Below, piece by piece: positions 20,481 to 32,994 of a stretch of 64,000 nt of DNA. The stretch lies in contig CM036191.1 of the NCBI GenBank assembly GCA_020631735.1, positions 41,895,335 to 41,959,334 on the forward strand. Direction: 5' to 3'. This stretch comes from Saccharum officinarum (Eukaryota; Streptophyta; Magnoliopsida; Poales; Poaceae). The position numbers and the translations under genes are program-made. How positions within the stretch are numbered: position 1 is the stretch's first letter; every line of letters starts with the position of its first letter. Below the pieces are notes generated by a model. It had not been told where the DNA came from and ran no database searches. It saw only the letters and a program-made list of their open reading frames with translations.

Positions 20481-21889
20481 TGTTTGCCATCGTTTTTTAT
20501 TTCTGTTGTCACCAAAGGATTCGTCGCTTTTACCACATGCACTAGATACACATATTCTTGTTTGATTGGTATATGAATGCATTCTCCCCATAGATGTATT
20601 GGTCAGTCCGAGAAAGGACAAGGAAGACGATGGAATTTGAACATCCCGCGGAGCTGCTCACTTGAATATTATTTTTGTGCAACATAGCAAAAAAATAGCT
20701 CACTTGTCACAATATGCCCATAGCGTGCCCTCCGAGCAGGACTGGGTCGACATAAAACCTCACTTGTCACGATATTACCTCCTGAAGACACGACTACTGT
20801 TTTTTTTTTTTTGAGAAATAGACACAACTACTGCTGCCAATACCAGCCCTGGGTTGGGCCAAGTCATGATTATGGGCCAGAAGCTGGATCGACAAGCAAC
20901 TGGGCCACAAGAGAAGACCGGAGGACTCGCAAGCCCAATTTCCTGTTTTGCAGGCCCAGAGTGGAGGAAGTTGCCTGACGACGGTGCTCGTTATCCATGT
21001 CTGATCAGTGTATTCATTTGTTTCCATAATTGCCCCACCCGGCAGACGTGAGTCTGTTTTTACGTCCAGAGGGCTGAACCTACCACTACCATCTGAAACC
21101 ATCTGAAACCATCTACGCCCTATTCAACTCTCATACCACCGGACTTGATGAGCACTCTGTACATATCCCATCTGAAACCATCTACGCCCTATTCAGCTTA
21201 CGAAATGCCGTGCAGTGCTTCTTCCATCAGATTTCAAGAAATAAGAACCTTATGTTTCCCTCGACGACTTTGACCTTGTCCATCCAACTCTACACCTAAT
21301 ACACACCGAACCATGATGCTTGTTTTACAATTTGATAGTGCCAAGTCGAACGGACACAAAGTCAAACAAGCCAGATACTGCAGCCCTGACATTTTATTTT
21401 ATTTGATTATTATTATTATTATTATACTGTGCAATAAATAATGCTCTCATAAGGTTTTTGCATGCATAGAGTTGGATGGGAGATCAGTGGAACACGACTC
21501 AAGCGCATATTACTCAACAATTTGGTTGTATGATCTTCTATTGTATTGTCAGGGTTGCATCACCTCGGCTGACATTTTATTATCGTGCTGTAAGTAATGA
21601 TCTGATTACGCTCACGCAGGTTCTTGCGGCTAGCCTATTACATGATCAACGAGATATGGCGGAGCCAATACTTGGTCAGTTGTTGCTAACAACAAATCTG
21701 ATTGGGTGGCTGGTCAGCTGGCTCACGCAGGTTCCTGCGGTTAGCCTACTACATCACGCACCCTTAAACACACGTGTTCCTGGTAGATTCGATAAAATCC
21801 TAGAATACTACCGGATGAAAGTTATAATGTTATCCGTATGCTTGCACATTCCTCTGTGGATGTTAGAATAGTGTTTGACACCGGAGGGT
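20481..21889. other. Unassigned intergenic sequence
   Basis: No gene recognised. Minor structure: a repeated CACTTGTCACRATATT word near 20700-20780; a 68-bp direct duplication around CATCTGAAACCATCTACGCC (about 21100 and 21168); an ATT microsatellite near 21400-21425; and two copies of GCTCACGCAGGTTC.TGCGG at about 21610 and 21720. Confidence 0.4.
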
Positions 21890-23411
21890 GTTCGGATCAC
21901 ACCCTAGCCAGGGCTAGCAAGCCCAAGAGGTTGCAAACAACTTGCAATGAAGCTAGAATGCAGCGTGATCGACGAAACTAATCTAGAGACCGGTTATACC
22001 GATGTTGAGCCCGTTCTCGCTTGGATAAACTCCCGAACTTCTACCAGGAAGACCCGTTGGGGAGGTGCATGTGGAGGGTGTCCTAGGACAAATAAAGCCG
22101 CTTAGAATACCGTCAAATCTCGCTGGGAGACGTGATGAACACCAAGATGGGATGGAAAGGAGTAAAAGGGTTGGTAGATTGATTTTTTTAATGGTTGGAT
22201 TGATGGGATCTCAATCATCTATCATCCTCTCATATATATAGAGGGGTGGTCTTATCCCAATACAAAACAAGTCCAAAATGTGTTCTCTAAGTTTCCTGTG
22301 TCAAAAACATACCATAAATTGATTTGAAAACGAATTAATTTAGAATAACATGGGGAGTCGGCTAAGCCGACTTTTACTGGCCTAGGCAGGTAGCTTAGAC
22401 CAACAAGAGAGGGAGTCGGCTTAGCCGACTCGAGCAATCGTCTAATAAGACAACTGGAGGGGGCAGGCTTAGTTGAACCAGCCGACTGTTGGAGTGAGCT
22501 AAGCCAGCTGGCTTAGGGCTCGCATGGCTCATCGTCATATCCACACGTTTCTTCTGTTGTTTTGATGCAACATTTGGTTTCCAACATGCATACAACGTTT
22601 ATAACTTGGTGACGCCCATAATCATCTGTGAAACACTTTTGGGTGTCAACATATGCCCCCTATTTTTAGATGAATGAGGCATGAACATGAAAACATAATT
22701 TAAAACCAAATAGCAACAATACCCATCTCACCGGCTATTCAGCAGCTAAGGGCGATGTATACATTGGCCATTTTTTCTAGGTGCGATACATGTGTATAGG
22801 CCATTGTTTGGAGGGCACTTAGGCTTCTTGCCAAAAACATGGAAAGTACTTCTTCAAGTAATTCGGTTAATGGCTCTTGGGAGACTAGCCGTTGGGCTAT
22901 GTCAGAACCGAACGTTGGAGACCTCTTGTCTGGTTCCTGGTGACCGGTGCTACACCGGTGACGACTGGTGCTCTTCTATGCCTTCTTCAACCACTGCAAC
23001 ACTGTCTAGACACCATCACTGGTGCACGAAACAGCTGCACACCGGCGTGACCTTCTTCATGCTGCAGCCTCTTTGGACTCCCTGTCCAGTGAGGCAACCG
23101 GTGCAACACTGGTCATCACCGATGCAGCTGATGCAGCTTCACGTCCTTCATTTCTTCGCCCATTGATCGTTCGGGCTTCTACCTTCTTGCATCTTGGATT
23201 CTTGTCTCCTCTTCTAGATTGTCAACACATCTTCTAAATTCTTCTTTTTGGTTTTGATCAACTTCTTTTCGTTCCAAACCAATCCAAGTCCGCCATGCAT
23301 CCTACTGAATTACAAAACAAACACTTGCAAATTTATTTGTCCAATTTGGTCATGTTGATCATCAAACACCAAAATCCAAACTAAATGGGCCAAGGGTCCA
23401 TTTTCCTTACA
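21890..23411 (-). mobile_element. LTR-like fragment, probably Ty1/copia, minus strand
   Basis: Read on the minus strand from 23411 the sequence begins TGTAAGGAAAATGGACCC and continues with GGTGTTTGATGATCAACATG, the start seen in a large class of grass copia LTRs. Further in (22920-23120) are many ACCGGTG words. The far end and internal genes are not recognisable, so the left limit is a guess. Confidence 0.45.
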
Positions 23412-24136
23412 CAACTCATTTTAACTTTAACAACTTGATTGAGACATACATTACCATCTAAACAATTTGATACTATACCAGTTGGTTTTTAGTTTTCTAC
23501 AAATTTGGTATTAAAAAATACTCCCTCTGTTTCAAATTTAAGTTGTTTTAGCTTTTTAGGTCAAACTTATATAGGTTTGACCATGTTTATATGTAAAAAA
23601 TACACAAACATCTATAACATCAAAAAAAGATTTAATGGATATAATATGAAATATATTTTTGATAATGCATTAATTTAATATTGAAATTTAAAAATCACCG
23701 AGTACATTAGTTGACTTAAGACGAGGCCAAATTGGGGTGTTAAAGTCTAGGACAATATTTCATACTGCTTTAAATTGGAAATAATATTAACCAAAACTCT
23801 GTTTTTAGAAGAAGATTGAAAATATTATGTTTTCAATTTTATCACTGTCCAAGGTATACATCTTTCTAAGGATGAAAACGGTCGGAAACGGTCGAAAACG
23901 GACTTACGATATAGAAAAATGAAAACGGTCGGTTCAGGATATTTCTACATTTAGCAATTAAAGAGTACAAAAAATGGTTGAAAATGGTTGTGAAACCAAT
24001 TGAAACTGACAATTTTTCATATTAAAAAACGGTTCATAATATAGAAAACGAAAACGGTCAATTCGGAATATTTCTGTTCCGTTTTCATCCCTACATCTTT
24101 CCATTGTTTGCAAGACAAAATTGTTGAGTTTAATTT
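23412..24136 (+). repeat. Diverged duplication, copy 1 (interrupted by a MITE)
   Basis: From ACAACTCATTTTAACTTTAA onward it aligns with copy 2 at 24829-25371 as far as TTCCATTGTTTGCAAGAC. Both contain a Stowaway-like word (CTCCCTCTG..TTTAAGTTG). Copy 1 has deletions and the hAT MITE at 23867-24093. Confidence 0.8.
23867..24093. mobile_element. 227-bp hAT-type MITE with 8-bp target duplication and an empty site in the paralogue
   Basis: Ends TAAGGATGAAAACGG and CCGTTTTCATCCCTA are inverted repeats. CATCTTTC occurs immediately on both sides (23859-23866 and 24094-24101), the 8-bp duplication typical of hAT. In the duplicate copy near 25350 the same place reads ACATCTTTCCATTG with a single CATCTTTC, the unoccupied site. 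Confidence 0.92.
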
Positions 24137-24828
24137 GTCAAATACCTTTATCAACAACTTATATCGTCCAAATAACAAGGTCTTCGAGGAAAGCAACAGC
24201 CAGGTTGATCAAAACTATTAGCGTTTCATCTTTCGTTCTAGATTTTTATCATCATAGTTGGATTGGGCCAGCAAACTTGACCACTCAAGCTCTACATTGA
24301 GAGCAGGGCAACCTAGAGAGGAGCGACCCAGCGCTCCTCCCCGCCGTCTTTCTTCTCCATCGCCAGGGAAGCAACCTCATTGTTAACGAGCCACCGGATA
24401 GCACCTAGCAATCCCCTTCCAAATCTCTTACACACTCTTGCTATAACCCCCAATTTGGGTGCTCCCAAATATAAACAACTACTACTCCTAGACGTAGGGC
24501 CGCGATAGCCCGAACCAGGATTCATCATCGTACCTTCTCTATGTTCTTGAGTCCACCCGAGCCATCAGAGACTCACACTCAGGGACAACTGATGAACAAC
24601 AATGCTTGTCACAGTTTCGATCCCGCGACAAAGTCCATTAGGGACTACAAATATAGGGCATTGTAACTATTCCAGGCAGTTGTCTCTCTCTTTGTTCCAA
24701 GCAGCTGCCGCCCCCTCCTGTTCCTGCGCCTACGCCGCCACATGGCCCCGCCTCCATCGACCCTAACACCACCGCATTGTCCTAACCACTGCCCCCAACC
24801 TCCCCCCGAAGAAAGGATCACTACACCA
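24137..24828. other. Unassigned sequence between the duplicate copies
   Basis: Contains a GC-rich, proline/alanine-like stretch at 24690-24800 and a minus-strand frame at 24313-24528 with no family resemblance. No real gene is claimed. Confidence 0.35.
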
Positions 24829-25371
24829 AACTAACAACTCATTTTAACTTTAACAACTTTATACATTACCATCTACACAATTTGATACTATAGTAGTTGG
24901 TTTTCAGGTTTCTACAAATTTGGTCAAAAAACACTCCGACTGTTCTATATTTAAGTTGTTTTAGCTTTTTAAGTCAAACTTATATTGGTATGACCATGTT
25001 TATATATAAAAAATACAAAAGCATCTATAACATCAATAAAAGATTGATTGGATATAACATGAAATATATTTTTGATAATGCATTAATTTGATATTGATGT
25101 ATTTTTTTATAAATTTGGTCAATGTTGGATAAGCTCAAATTAGGGAAAAACTAAAGTGATTTAGAATTTGAAAATGTCGGAGTACATTAGTTGACTTATA
25201 AGACGAAGCCAAATTGGGGTGTGAAAGTGGAAGGACAACTTTTCATATTGCTTTAAATTGGAAATAATGTTAACCAAAACAATATTTTTGAGAAGAAGAA
25301 TGAAAATATAATGTTTTCAATTTTATCAGTATCCAAGGTATACATCTTTCCATTGTTTGCAAGACGACTTT
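24829..25371 (+). repeat. Diverged duplication, copy 2
   Basis: Partner of 23412-24136, more complete in its middle (25100-25190) and lacking the MITE. It ends 130 bp before the stop codon of the PLAC8 gene. Confidence 0.8.
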
Positions 25372-25501
25372 GTTGCGTGTTATGCCCTCCTCATCGGCTG
25401 CTGGACTGGGGGGGCATTTTGTGCAGGCGCCACGGCCTTTGGCCTGCCGTCCCAACCTGGATCAATGCAAACAGGGAATTAATCAAGTGTATGATATGGA
25501 G

Positions 25502-26084
25502 CTAGGTGCATGCATGCGTACCGTCCATTACATCAAAACCGCGGAGCGCGAGCTCCCTGTACTCCTGCGCGAGGGCGCACCAGTGGCAGAACAGGTGGAT
25601 GATGCAGTCCGGCAAGACCGTCTCCTGCAGGCCGTACTGAGCCCTGAGCTTGGTGCGAACCCACCCCGTGTATATCCACCACAAGCCAAAGTTGGCCGCC
25701 ACAAGGTAGATAAGGAAGTGAATGCAAGCGCCTGCATACGGCAGCATGCACATAAGGCAACTGGAGTGCAGTAGCTGAAGCAGACGGGAGCTGAGTGAGG
25801 AGCATACAGTCGTTGGAGCCCTGGTCAACGATATCAGCGATGCATGTGAAGGTACAGCAGGGGAACCAGGCGCTCAAACAAACTGGCATTTGCATCAAGG
25901 TATATGAGTACACGTGAATGGAAATGCAATCCAAGAACGAACGAATGATATATTATTAGCCTCTACGGCAGGTCAACATACAAGCTTCGCAGCCGTCCTC
26001 GTGGCAATCGAGGAGGCCGGTCCGCCACGGCTGCAGCTGGCCGACCACATTATTAGTGATCTCCACGTTCCCCTGTACATCCAT
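25502..26084 (-). CDS. PLAC8-domain membrane protein (cell number regulator / cadmium resistance family)
   Basis: Three minus-strand exons, 26084-25982, 25882-25808 and 25731-25502, join in frame across GTATGT..CCAG and GTATGC..GCAG introns (99 and 76 bp) to give 135 residues. The PLAC8 pattern is clear: QPWRTGLLDCHEDGCEAF, then CLSAWFPCCTFTCIADIVDQ, then RTKLRAQYGLQ, then CALAQEYRELALRGFDV. The distance from DQGS to KLR is the same as in typical members, which supports the small second intron. Two hydrophobic stretches (about 37-50 and 60-80) fit the usual membrane hairpin. Family members act in plasma-membrane metal transport or organ-size control. Oddity: in the CC..C.CPC-type motif, several Cys are replaced (FCLSAWFPC), so metal handling may be altered. 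A short host gene with no large single ORF; the start is the first Met in frame. Confidence 0.82.
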
Positions 26085-26166
26085 GGCATAATTATCCTGC
26101 TAAAAACAACTATATGGTTCAGGGAAGCAGCAGATAGCTGGTACAACTGAATTTTCATCGTTTGCT

Positions 26167-27013
<847 letters not shown>

Positions 27014-27440
27014 CACTACTACAGATATGATTTTTAGAGGTGATCGACTGAACCGTCCCTGCTCTTCTGTGTCTACATATCAACAATTTTGTATAGGTGA
27101 CTGCCCAAACGGCTCTAAAAATTGGATCTCTAAAGGCACCTGAGAACATGAGCTGCCTCTACAAATCGTTTTTCAAAAAGCACAAATCTAGAACAAAAAA
27201 TAGCAAAAAGAAAAGTTTTCAAAACCAAGGAGACCCACCATGCTGTCACAAGTCATGCGATTTTTCATGTGAAAAGCATGTGCTTCATGGCCATGGGGGC
27301 TCGAACTCACGACCTCGGCCCTCGCACAGTTGTGTCTATTTAGGATATTTTTCCTCCTCATTTTTATCTTCATCTGGTTTTGAAATTAGTATTTCAAACC
27401 CCAAATGAATTCAAATGAAAAAGTTAAGGACTTTGTTTTG
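27014..27440 (+). mobile_element. Left end of a truncated CACTA element
   Basis: CACTACTACAGATATGATTT at 27014 is a CACTA terminus; TTTTTAGAGG.. and CTCTAAAAATT words downstream are its subterminal repeats. No matching right end was found, so the rest is missing or replaced by the LTR fragment that follows. Confidence 0.6.
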
Positions 27441-30175
27441 TCGGCCAAGGTTGTAGCAGAACCTACTAAATTATATGGCGCACATGCACCTGTCATTGTC
27501 CCTAAGACCTCTGACGGCTATGCATGTACACTAGATAACCTAAGAAGATCTGTCGGGTGCCCTCACAGGACCCCGATTCAACTACATTTGACAACTCATA
27601 CCAGGATCAGCAAAAGAGTAACTGCAACATTACAACATTTGTAACAAAACTTTACATCAGAGTGCGGAAGAATAACAACAATGAATTTATAAATCATGAT
27701 TAAGTTAACTTTTTACAAACTTAACTTGTATTGTGGAAGTCGAGTAGAACTACAGGAGACAACTTAGGTAGAGCACCTAAGTTAGGAGAGGACAATCAGA
27801 TCATGTCAAGCCCACTAACATGGCCTAATTAGCAGCACCAGTTAGCACCTGCAACAGGGGTTAACAAACCCTGAGTACAAGAGTACTCAACAAGACTTAC
27901 CTGACTAAGAAAAAGACTCCAAGAGCATGCTAGCTTTAGGGAATCAAGGTACGGGTATTCAAGAATCAAAATTTCTTTTGCAGAAAAGCTTACTAAAGTA
28001 AGTCCTTACCTTCAATATTTTACTTTTACCATTGGTGGTTCATTAACCAATACTAAGTAATCCTAATCTAGATCAAAGTAATTCTCATCAAGACATTTCT
28101 CATTCTTTCTTTCAATTCTAGTTCTTAACTACGATGTAAGTCAGGCGATCGAGTCTCCATAACCGAGGAGCAACGACGATTCGAACCGATTATACCTAGC
28201 TGGGGATCTCTAACCACACGACATATGTAGAACCGAATCTTGCATATGCCAGCCCTCATTCAGATCTCCCAAAACCAGAATGTGTCCATCGCTACCCGAG
28301 AGTACAGTACTCCTCGAACTCGGCCCGATTCTAGCCCCGAGGGTACACGCTACTCCCGCCGTCTCTCCACTCCCAGTGCGAGGTTAGACGTTCTCGAAAT
28401 AGAATCACCAACATTTTGGGCTTACCCAAGGCATGAGGCTAGTTGGAAAGTCTCGAAACACAAGCGGGCTTACAAAGAACGGTCCTTAGTCGACAAGGCG
28501 AAAACACTACATTGAGACTCCTTTCCCAATGCATGTTAGCAGTGGCCAAACCACCTGCCCGATCTTACAAGTTCATTATCATATTTCAATATTCATTAAG
28601 TATGCCGTCATGACCATGTAAACATTTCATTTAAAAGATTAACTCATAAGCATAGCGAAGCATACTACGTATTTTTGGTAAAACATGTATCAAGGGTGAT
28701 ATCGTAATAATCAAGGATGACGATGCATCAATTGGGTTATCACTCAACTCCTAATTACTTAATGCAGTAAACCATAGTATAAATAATAAAGATTTGTAAA
28801 ACTCAAGGTAGGGTTTAAATGTACCGGGGCTTGCCTTCGTTGCAGAGAAGTTAGTTTTTCCCTCAGAGAGTTCCAATAGACACCAACACCTTTGGTGGAT
28901 GGACCTACTCCGATACTTGATCAATGCGCATCTTCTTATTCTCGTACAAACTACACGTATATAAATGATGCGAAACTTAATATGATGGAATGCATGCCAT
29001 AATGCATGATGATGAACAAAGTATAGCATACAAGAGACATTTAGAAAGGATAAACATTAGTTATTTACTTGAGTACAACTTTCCTTCGCGGTACAGTTGT
29101 AAGCTAACGAGGTTATTTAAAGGTTAACTAACCGTAATTTTGTTTTTACCCAAGAGGTTGCATCTAATAACAAGTAATTCTACCACAAGACCACTAAGTA
29201 TTAACATAAGTAAGTTATTAACTACTAATGACATATGCTAATTACATTAATCACATATTAATAATTCTTTAATTAACTAGTTAATCATGAACTCAAATAA
29301 TTAATTAAAGTGCCAAGAGTCTTTACATGTTAATGACCCAAGGTCATTACTCAATCCCAAAATCACACCCACTCTATATTTGTCATTTATTAATTAATAA
29401 ACAAAGCATCAAACTAATTATTTAATTTGTATTCATTAAAACAATATTAAAATTTTTGTGAAGCTAGACCCATCCAAGAAAAGTATACTCACAAAATTTC
29501 ATGATTTTTGGATTAATATTTTATTTACTAAAATTCATGGAAGTTGCATTTAATATTTAATTAAACTAATTAAATCACATACAAAAAGTAATCAAAATTG
29601 GCATTTAATATTTTTCTTAAATAATACACAGTACAGAGAGGTTACTCAAAAATTTTTACCATTTTTGGAATTCTAAATAATTTAAAACAAAATAAACAAA
29701 ACTGCTTACTATTTACATTTTTGAAAAAGAAAAACAAAAACCGCAACACAGGCCACTTCCCTCTCCCTTCATCCTCGCTCGGCCCATGACACCGCGGCGG
29801 CCCAGTCACGCGCCCCCGCGCTCGCGGTCCGCATATGCCCGCTCCCTCCATCCGGCCCAATCAGCCAGGCCGCGCGGCCCATCCGCGCATGAACTGTCCC
29901 TCCTTCTCTGACTAACGAGGCGACCCCGCCCGTCAGCTCCCTCCTTCCACCGACCGATGGCCAACGGCGGCCGCCGGCTGCCATCTCGTCGACGGCGATC
30001 CCCCAGCAAGGTGGAGCCGTACCAACAGCACCACCCGAACCCCGCAAACACAACCACGACGCTAAGCGGACACAACATGGCTCGGAGGGGGCTTGGCCGC
30101 GGCCGTGGCGGCCACGGTGGCGACCCGCCCGGCGACACGAAGAGCAAAACGCGTCTACGGTGCGGTAACGACTGA
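27441..30175 (-). mobile_element. Large Ty3/gypsy LTR fragment, minus strand
   Basis: Read on the minus strand it has the layout of the LTRs at 48001 and 54683: a GC-rich leader (30175-29750), then an AT-rich stretch, then near the end TTGTTGAGTACTC followed by CAGGGTTTGTTAACCCC, GCAGGTGCTAACTGG and a CCGCACTCTGATG tail. No internal genes are present and the TGTAACACC start is missing, so it is a truncated solo LTR. Exact ends are approximate. Confidence 0.55.
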
Positions 30176-30379
30176 AACGAAGGGAGCATCATGCTCAGTA
30201 GCTCACCGCGATCACGTTGGGCAACTTGGTGAAGATGGAGACGCGTTGGAATGGCCGGTCCACGGTGAGGTGACCACGGCGGCCCTCTGCTCGGCAGCGA
30301 GGAAGACGGCGGTTGGCTGGCGATGGCAGGCGATGCGAGGCGCAATCAGCGACTCCCGGAGCTGCGCACACAGTTTGCG

Positions 30380-31035
30380 GAGCTGTGTACTCCGTCTTAC
30401 TAGTACTCCGTACATGATGACATACGACAGTATATGGTATGGGCGGTGAAGTGACAACCAATCATCATGCATATTATAGCGCTGGCTGCTGGCCATCCAT
30501 CGCATCTCCTAGGCCGACGACCGCTCGGCTCACGGAGTCAAGGAGTGTTTAGTTGCTCAAACAAAATTTTTTCACCCCATCATATCGGATGTTTGGCACA
30601 TGTATGAAGTATTAAATATAAACGAAAAAATAACTAATTACACAGATTGCGATAAATTTGCGAGATAAATTTTTTGAGCCAAATTAATCCATGATTTGAC
30701 AATGTTGTGCTACAGTAAAAATATGCTAATGACAGATTAATTAGGCTAATAAATTTGTCTCATAGTTTCCAGGTGAGTTATGTAATTAGTTTTTTTATTA
30801 GTATCCGAACACCCCTTTTGACATCCTATGAAACATCCGATGTGACATCCCAAAATTTTTCACGCCAAGAACTAAACCCCCCCTCAGTCACGGGTCTCCC
30901 TCCTAACTAATTTTTTGTTCAATTCACTACTTTTATACCCTTTTAGTTGCTCATAAGTCGAGTTTTAAATATAAAGTTTGTAGGGCTAAAGAAATCTTAG
31001 CAAAATGTGTAAGAATAGGTGTCGTAAATTGTGAT
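30380..31035. repeat. Locus-specific repeat block a, copy 1
   Basis: The words ACTAGTACTCCGTACATGAT, GGTGAAGTGACAACCAATCA, GGCTGCTGGCCATCCATCGC and AGGCCGACGACCGCTCGGCT recur at 43930-44100 and 45380-45560. The continuation (CTCCTAACTAATTTTT..AAGAATAGGTGTC) follows a MITE here but is contiguous in the other copies. Confidence 0.8.
30543..30882. mobile_element. 340-bp MITE (GTGTTTAGTT ends)
   Basis: Left GTGTTTAGTTGCTCAAACAA and right ..CGCCAAGAACTAAACCCCCC are inverted complements, with AAATTTTTT cores. It lies inside block a copy 1 and is absent from the other copies of the block, which gives an empty-site comparison. Confidence 0.75.
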
Positions 31036-31229
31036 AAAAAATCTTCACCACGATCGGGTGAGCCCCTTCTGGTCGGCCGAGCGCCTGGACTGAGGGGCTA
31101 GCAAAGCCTTCGCTGCCGCCAGTCGTATCGGACGCCTCGCCGGAGCTTGGTTGATTGAGCATCGCCGTCACTGGAGTTCTGTCCTTTGCCGCTCCCTTCG
31201 TGCGTCATGGCCAGAGCCGGCGGGACCTC

Positions 31230-31485
31230 AAGGGCCAGACAGTGCCGCCGCCTGGGCAACGTAGTCCTGATCGCAGTAGATGTAGTCAGCTTCTAGTAGG
31301 TGTAGTTGGGGACGGTCATGAACTTGGCGAAGCATAGCTGGCCGAGGAGAGCATGGTAGATGCGGGGAAGTCCACCACCACGGAGGCGAGCGCCTCCTTC
31401 CAGAAGTTGTTTGGCCTGCCAAAGGTGGCGTTGAGCAGGATGCGCCTGAGGGGCACAGCTTCCTTCCCCGGGATGTTTCTAGACG
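31230..31485 (-). pseudogene. Ty3/gypsy polyprotein fragment (near the protease), minus strand
   Basis: FGRPNNFWKEAL followed by VVVDFP, and in the next frame ALLGQLCFAKFMTVPNYTY, are the well-known segment near the protease of a grass gypsy family. There is a frameshift after VDFP and a stop after NYTY. The piece has no LTRs; flanking copies of AACTTTGTAGGGCTAAAGAA at about 30975 and 31507 bracket it. Confidence 0.7.
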
Positions 31486-31559
31486 TATAAGTCCAGTTTT
31501 CAATGAAAACTTTGTAGGGCTAAAGAAATCTTACTAAATTGTGTTAGAATAGGTGTCAT

Positions 31560-32102
31560 AAATTGTGCTAAAATGTCTTCATAAAATGCTAATAACAACG
31601 TCAATCTAGATATGTGCGGCAAAAAAGATGGTACTAGCCAAATCGGAATGCCCCGCCCGAAAGGGGCATCGCCGAATCTGACTTCCTTGTTTAGATAGAG
31701 TATGAATAGGCCCGACTTTGGTTCTATCGAGAAAATCGCGAGTTGCAGAGATGAGAACCATGAAAAGCAAGACCCCGAATAAGAAATAGAAACTGAGGAA
31801 ACCACAAGAGTGACTAGTAGACCCTCATTTTTTTGTCATTCTTTGCTCCTTTTTTAATCAATCATTCATTCGAATTTCCCAACCAAAAATTCTACCCTAT
31901 GATATTTCTATATATATGAAAGAGAAAAGAGTTCTCTTTTGGGCAAACAAAATTGGAGGGAAAAAATTCTTTTTTATTAAGGTCTACATGAATTTTAATT
32001 AAGTCTAGTTGCGAGGTCTAAATAGAGAGTACTCCTATAAATCATAGTTTCTTATTTTATAGTATCTCCAAGAAGCATTGGTTTATTGTGTTGCTCCACA
32101 TG
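31560..32102. other. Unassigned stretch, possibly organelle-derived
   Basis: From about 31600 the base composition and style change (GGAATGCCCCGCCCGAAAGG, then long T-rich text near 31830-31980), resembling plastid or mitochondrial spacer. A minus-strand frame with hydrophobic FLSFYFLFGVLLFMVLIS near 31720-31800 could be an organellar relic. I could not match it to any named organelle gene. Confidence 0.25.
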
Positions 32103-32363
32103 AATGGCGAGCAAAACACAGTACTCCCTCCGTCCCTGAATATCTGTCTTTTATGTTTTTCGAGAAATAACTTTGACAAAATATATATTAAAAAATATTA
32201 ATATTTATGGTATATAATTGGTATCATTGGAAAGATCTTTGAATCTAGTTTTTTAATAAATTTATTTGGAGATAAAAATGTTACACGCATTTTCTACAAA
32301 TCGAGTCAAACTTGCGGCACGAAAACCGGAAACGACAAATAAATGGCGAGCAAAACACAGTAC
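32103..32363. mobile_element. Stowaway MITE with one end replaced, flanked by 22-bp direct repeats
   Basis: CTCCCTCCGTCCCTGAATAT starts at 32124 and the body ends CGGAAACGACAAATA, but the final inverted repeat is missing. Instead the 22-bp sequence AATGGCGAGCAAAACACAGT(AC) occurs on both sides (32103-32124 and 32342-32363). Confidence 0.75.
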
Positions 32364-32521
32364 ATTACTAGCGTACGCGTCTTCCTGCCACACAATTCAA
32401 CGATTGGTGTCTCGTGTCTCCATGTGTGCAAGCGACATGCGTGGATATACGTTGTACGTTGTGGTTGATGGTGACGTGACACTACAATATCATCGATATT
32501 TCCATGTAAAAGCGAGCTAGT

Positions 32522-32820
32522 ACAATTTATATTCTACAGTACCTCCGTCCTAGGAAGAAAGCAACCGTAGGAATGGTCAAAATCAAACTATCTTAATCTT
32601 AATCAATATTTATGCCCCTAATAATTATATTTACTACAAATATGCAACATAACTTAACAAATTGTATTTATTGTGTATTATAAATAATAATATTTTTTAT
32701 AGATATGATTAACAAAAATTGCAATTTTTGTGGGACAGATGTAGGTTCTCGTGATCAATGGTAGCGGCTGGCATTCTCAAAAAAAAAATGGTAGCGGCTG
32801 TACTGTAGAATATAAATTGT
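32522..32820. repeat. Perfect 21-bp inverted repeats enclosing 257 bp
   Basis: ACAATTTATATTCTACAGTA(C) at 32522-32542 is the exact complement of 32800-32820. The enclosed sequence (GAAAGCAACCGTAGGAATGG..) also occurs at 46040-46280, where the inverted repeats are absent. Confidence 0.85.
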
Positions 32821-32994
32821 TTGCCCGTTGTCAGGGAGACGCATGCCAGGACTGGACAGCAGGGCGTTTACTGTAGTCCGTCGTCAGGGAGACGCATGCC
32901 ACTGGCACGGAGACAGCAAAGACGTGACCTGCTCCTGCCGTCGGCCGTTCTCCAGAGTCCAGACTCCAGCCAAACCACATGTGTTGATAGTATC

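Noticed and set aside
25528..25737. Arg/Ser/Thr-rich minus-strand frame overlapping the PLAC8 exon
   Set aside because: A shadow frame of the real PLAC8 exon 3.
29642..30505. Multiple overlapping frames near 29.6-30.5 kb
   Set aside because: They fall in the GC-rich leader of a minus-strand LTR fragment and a repeat block; no protein motif.
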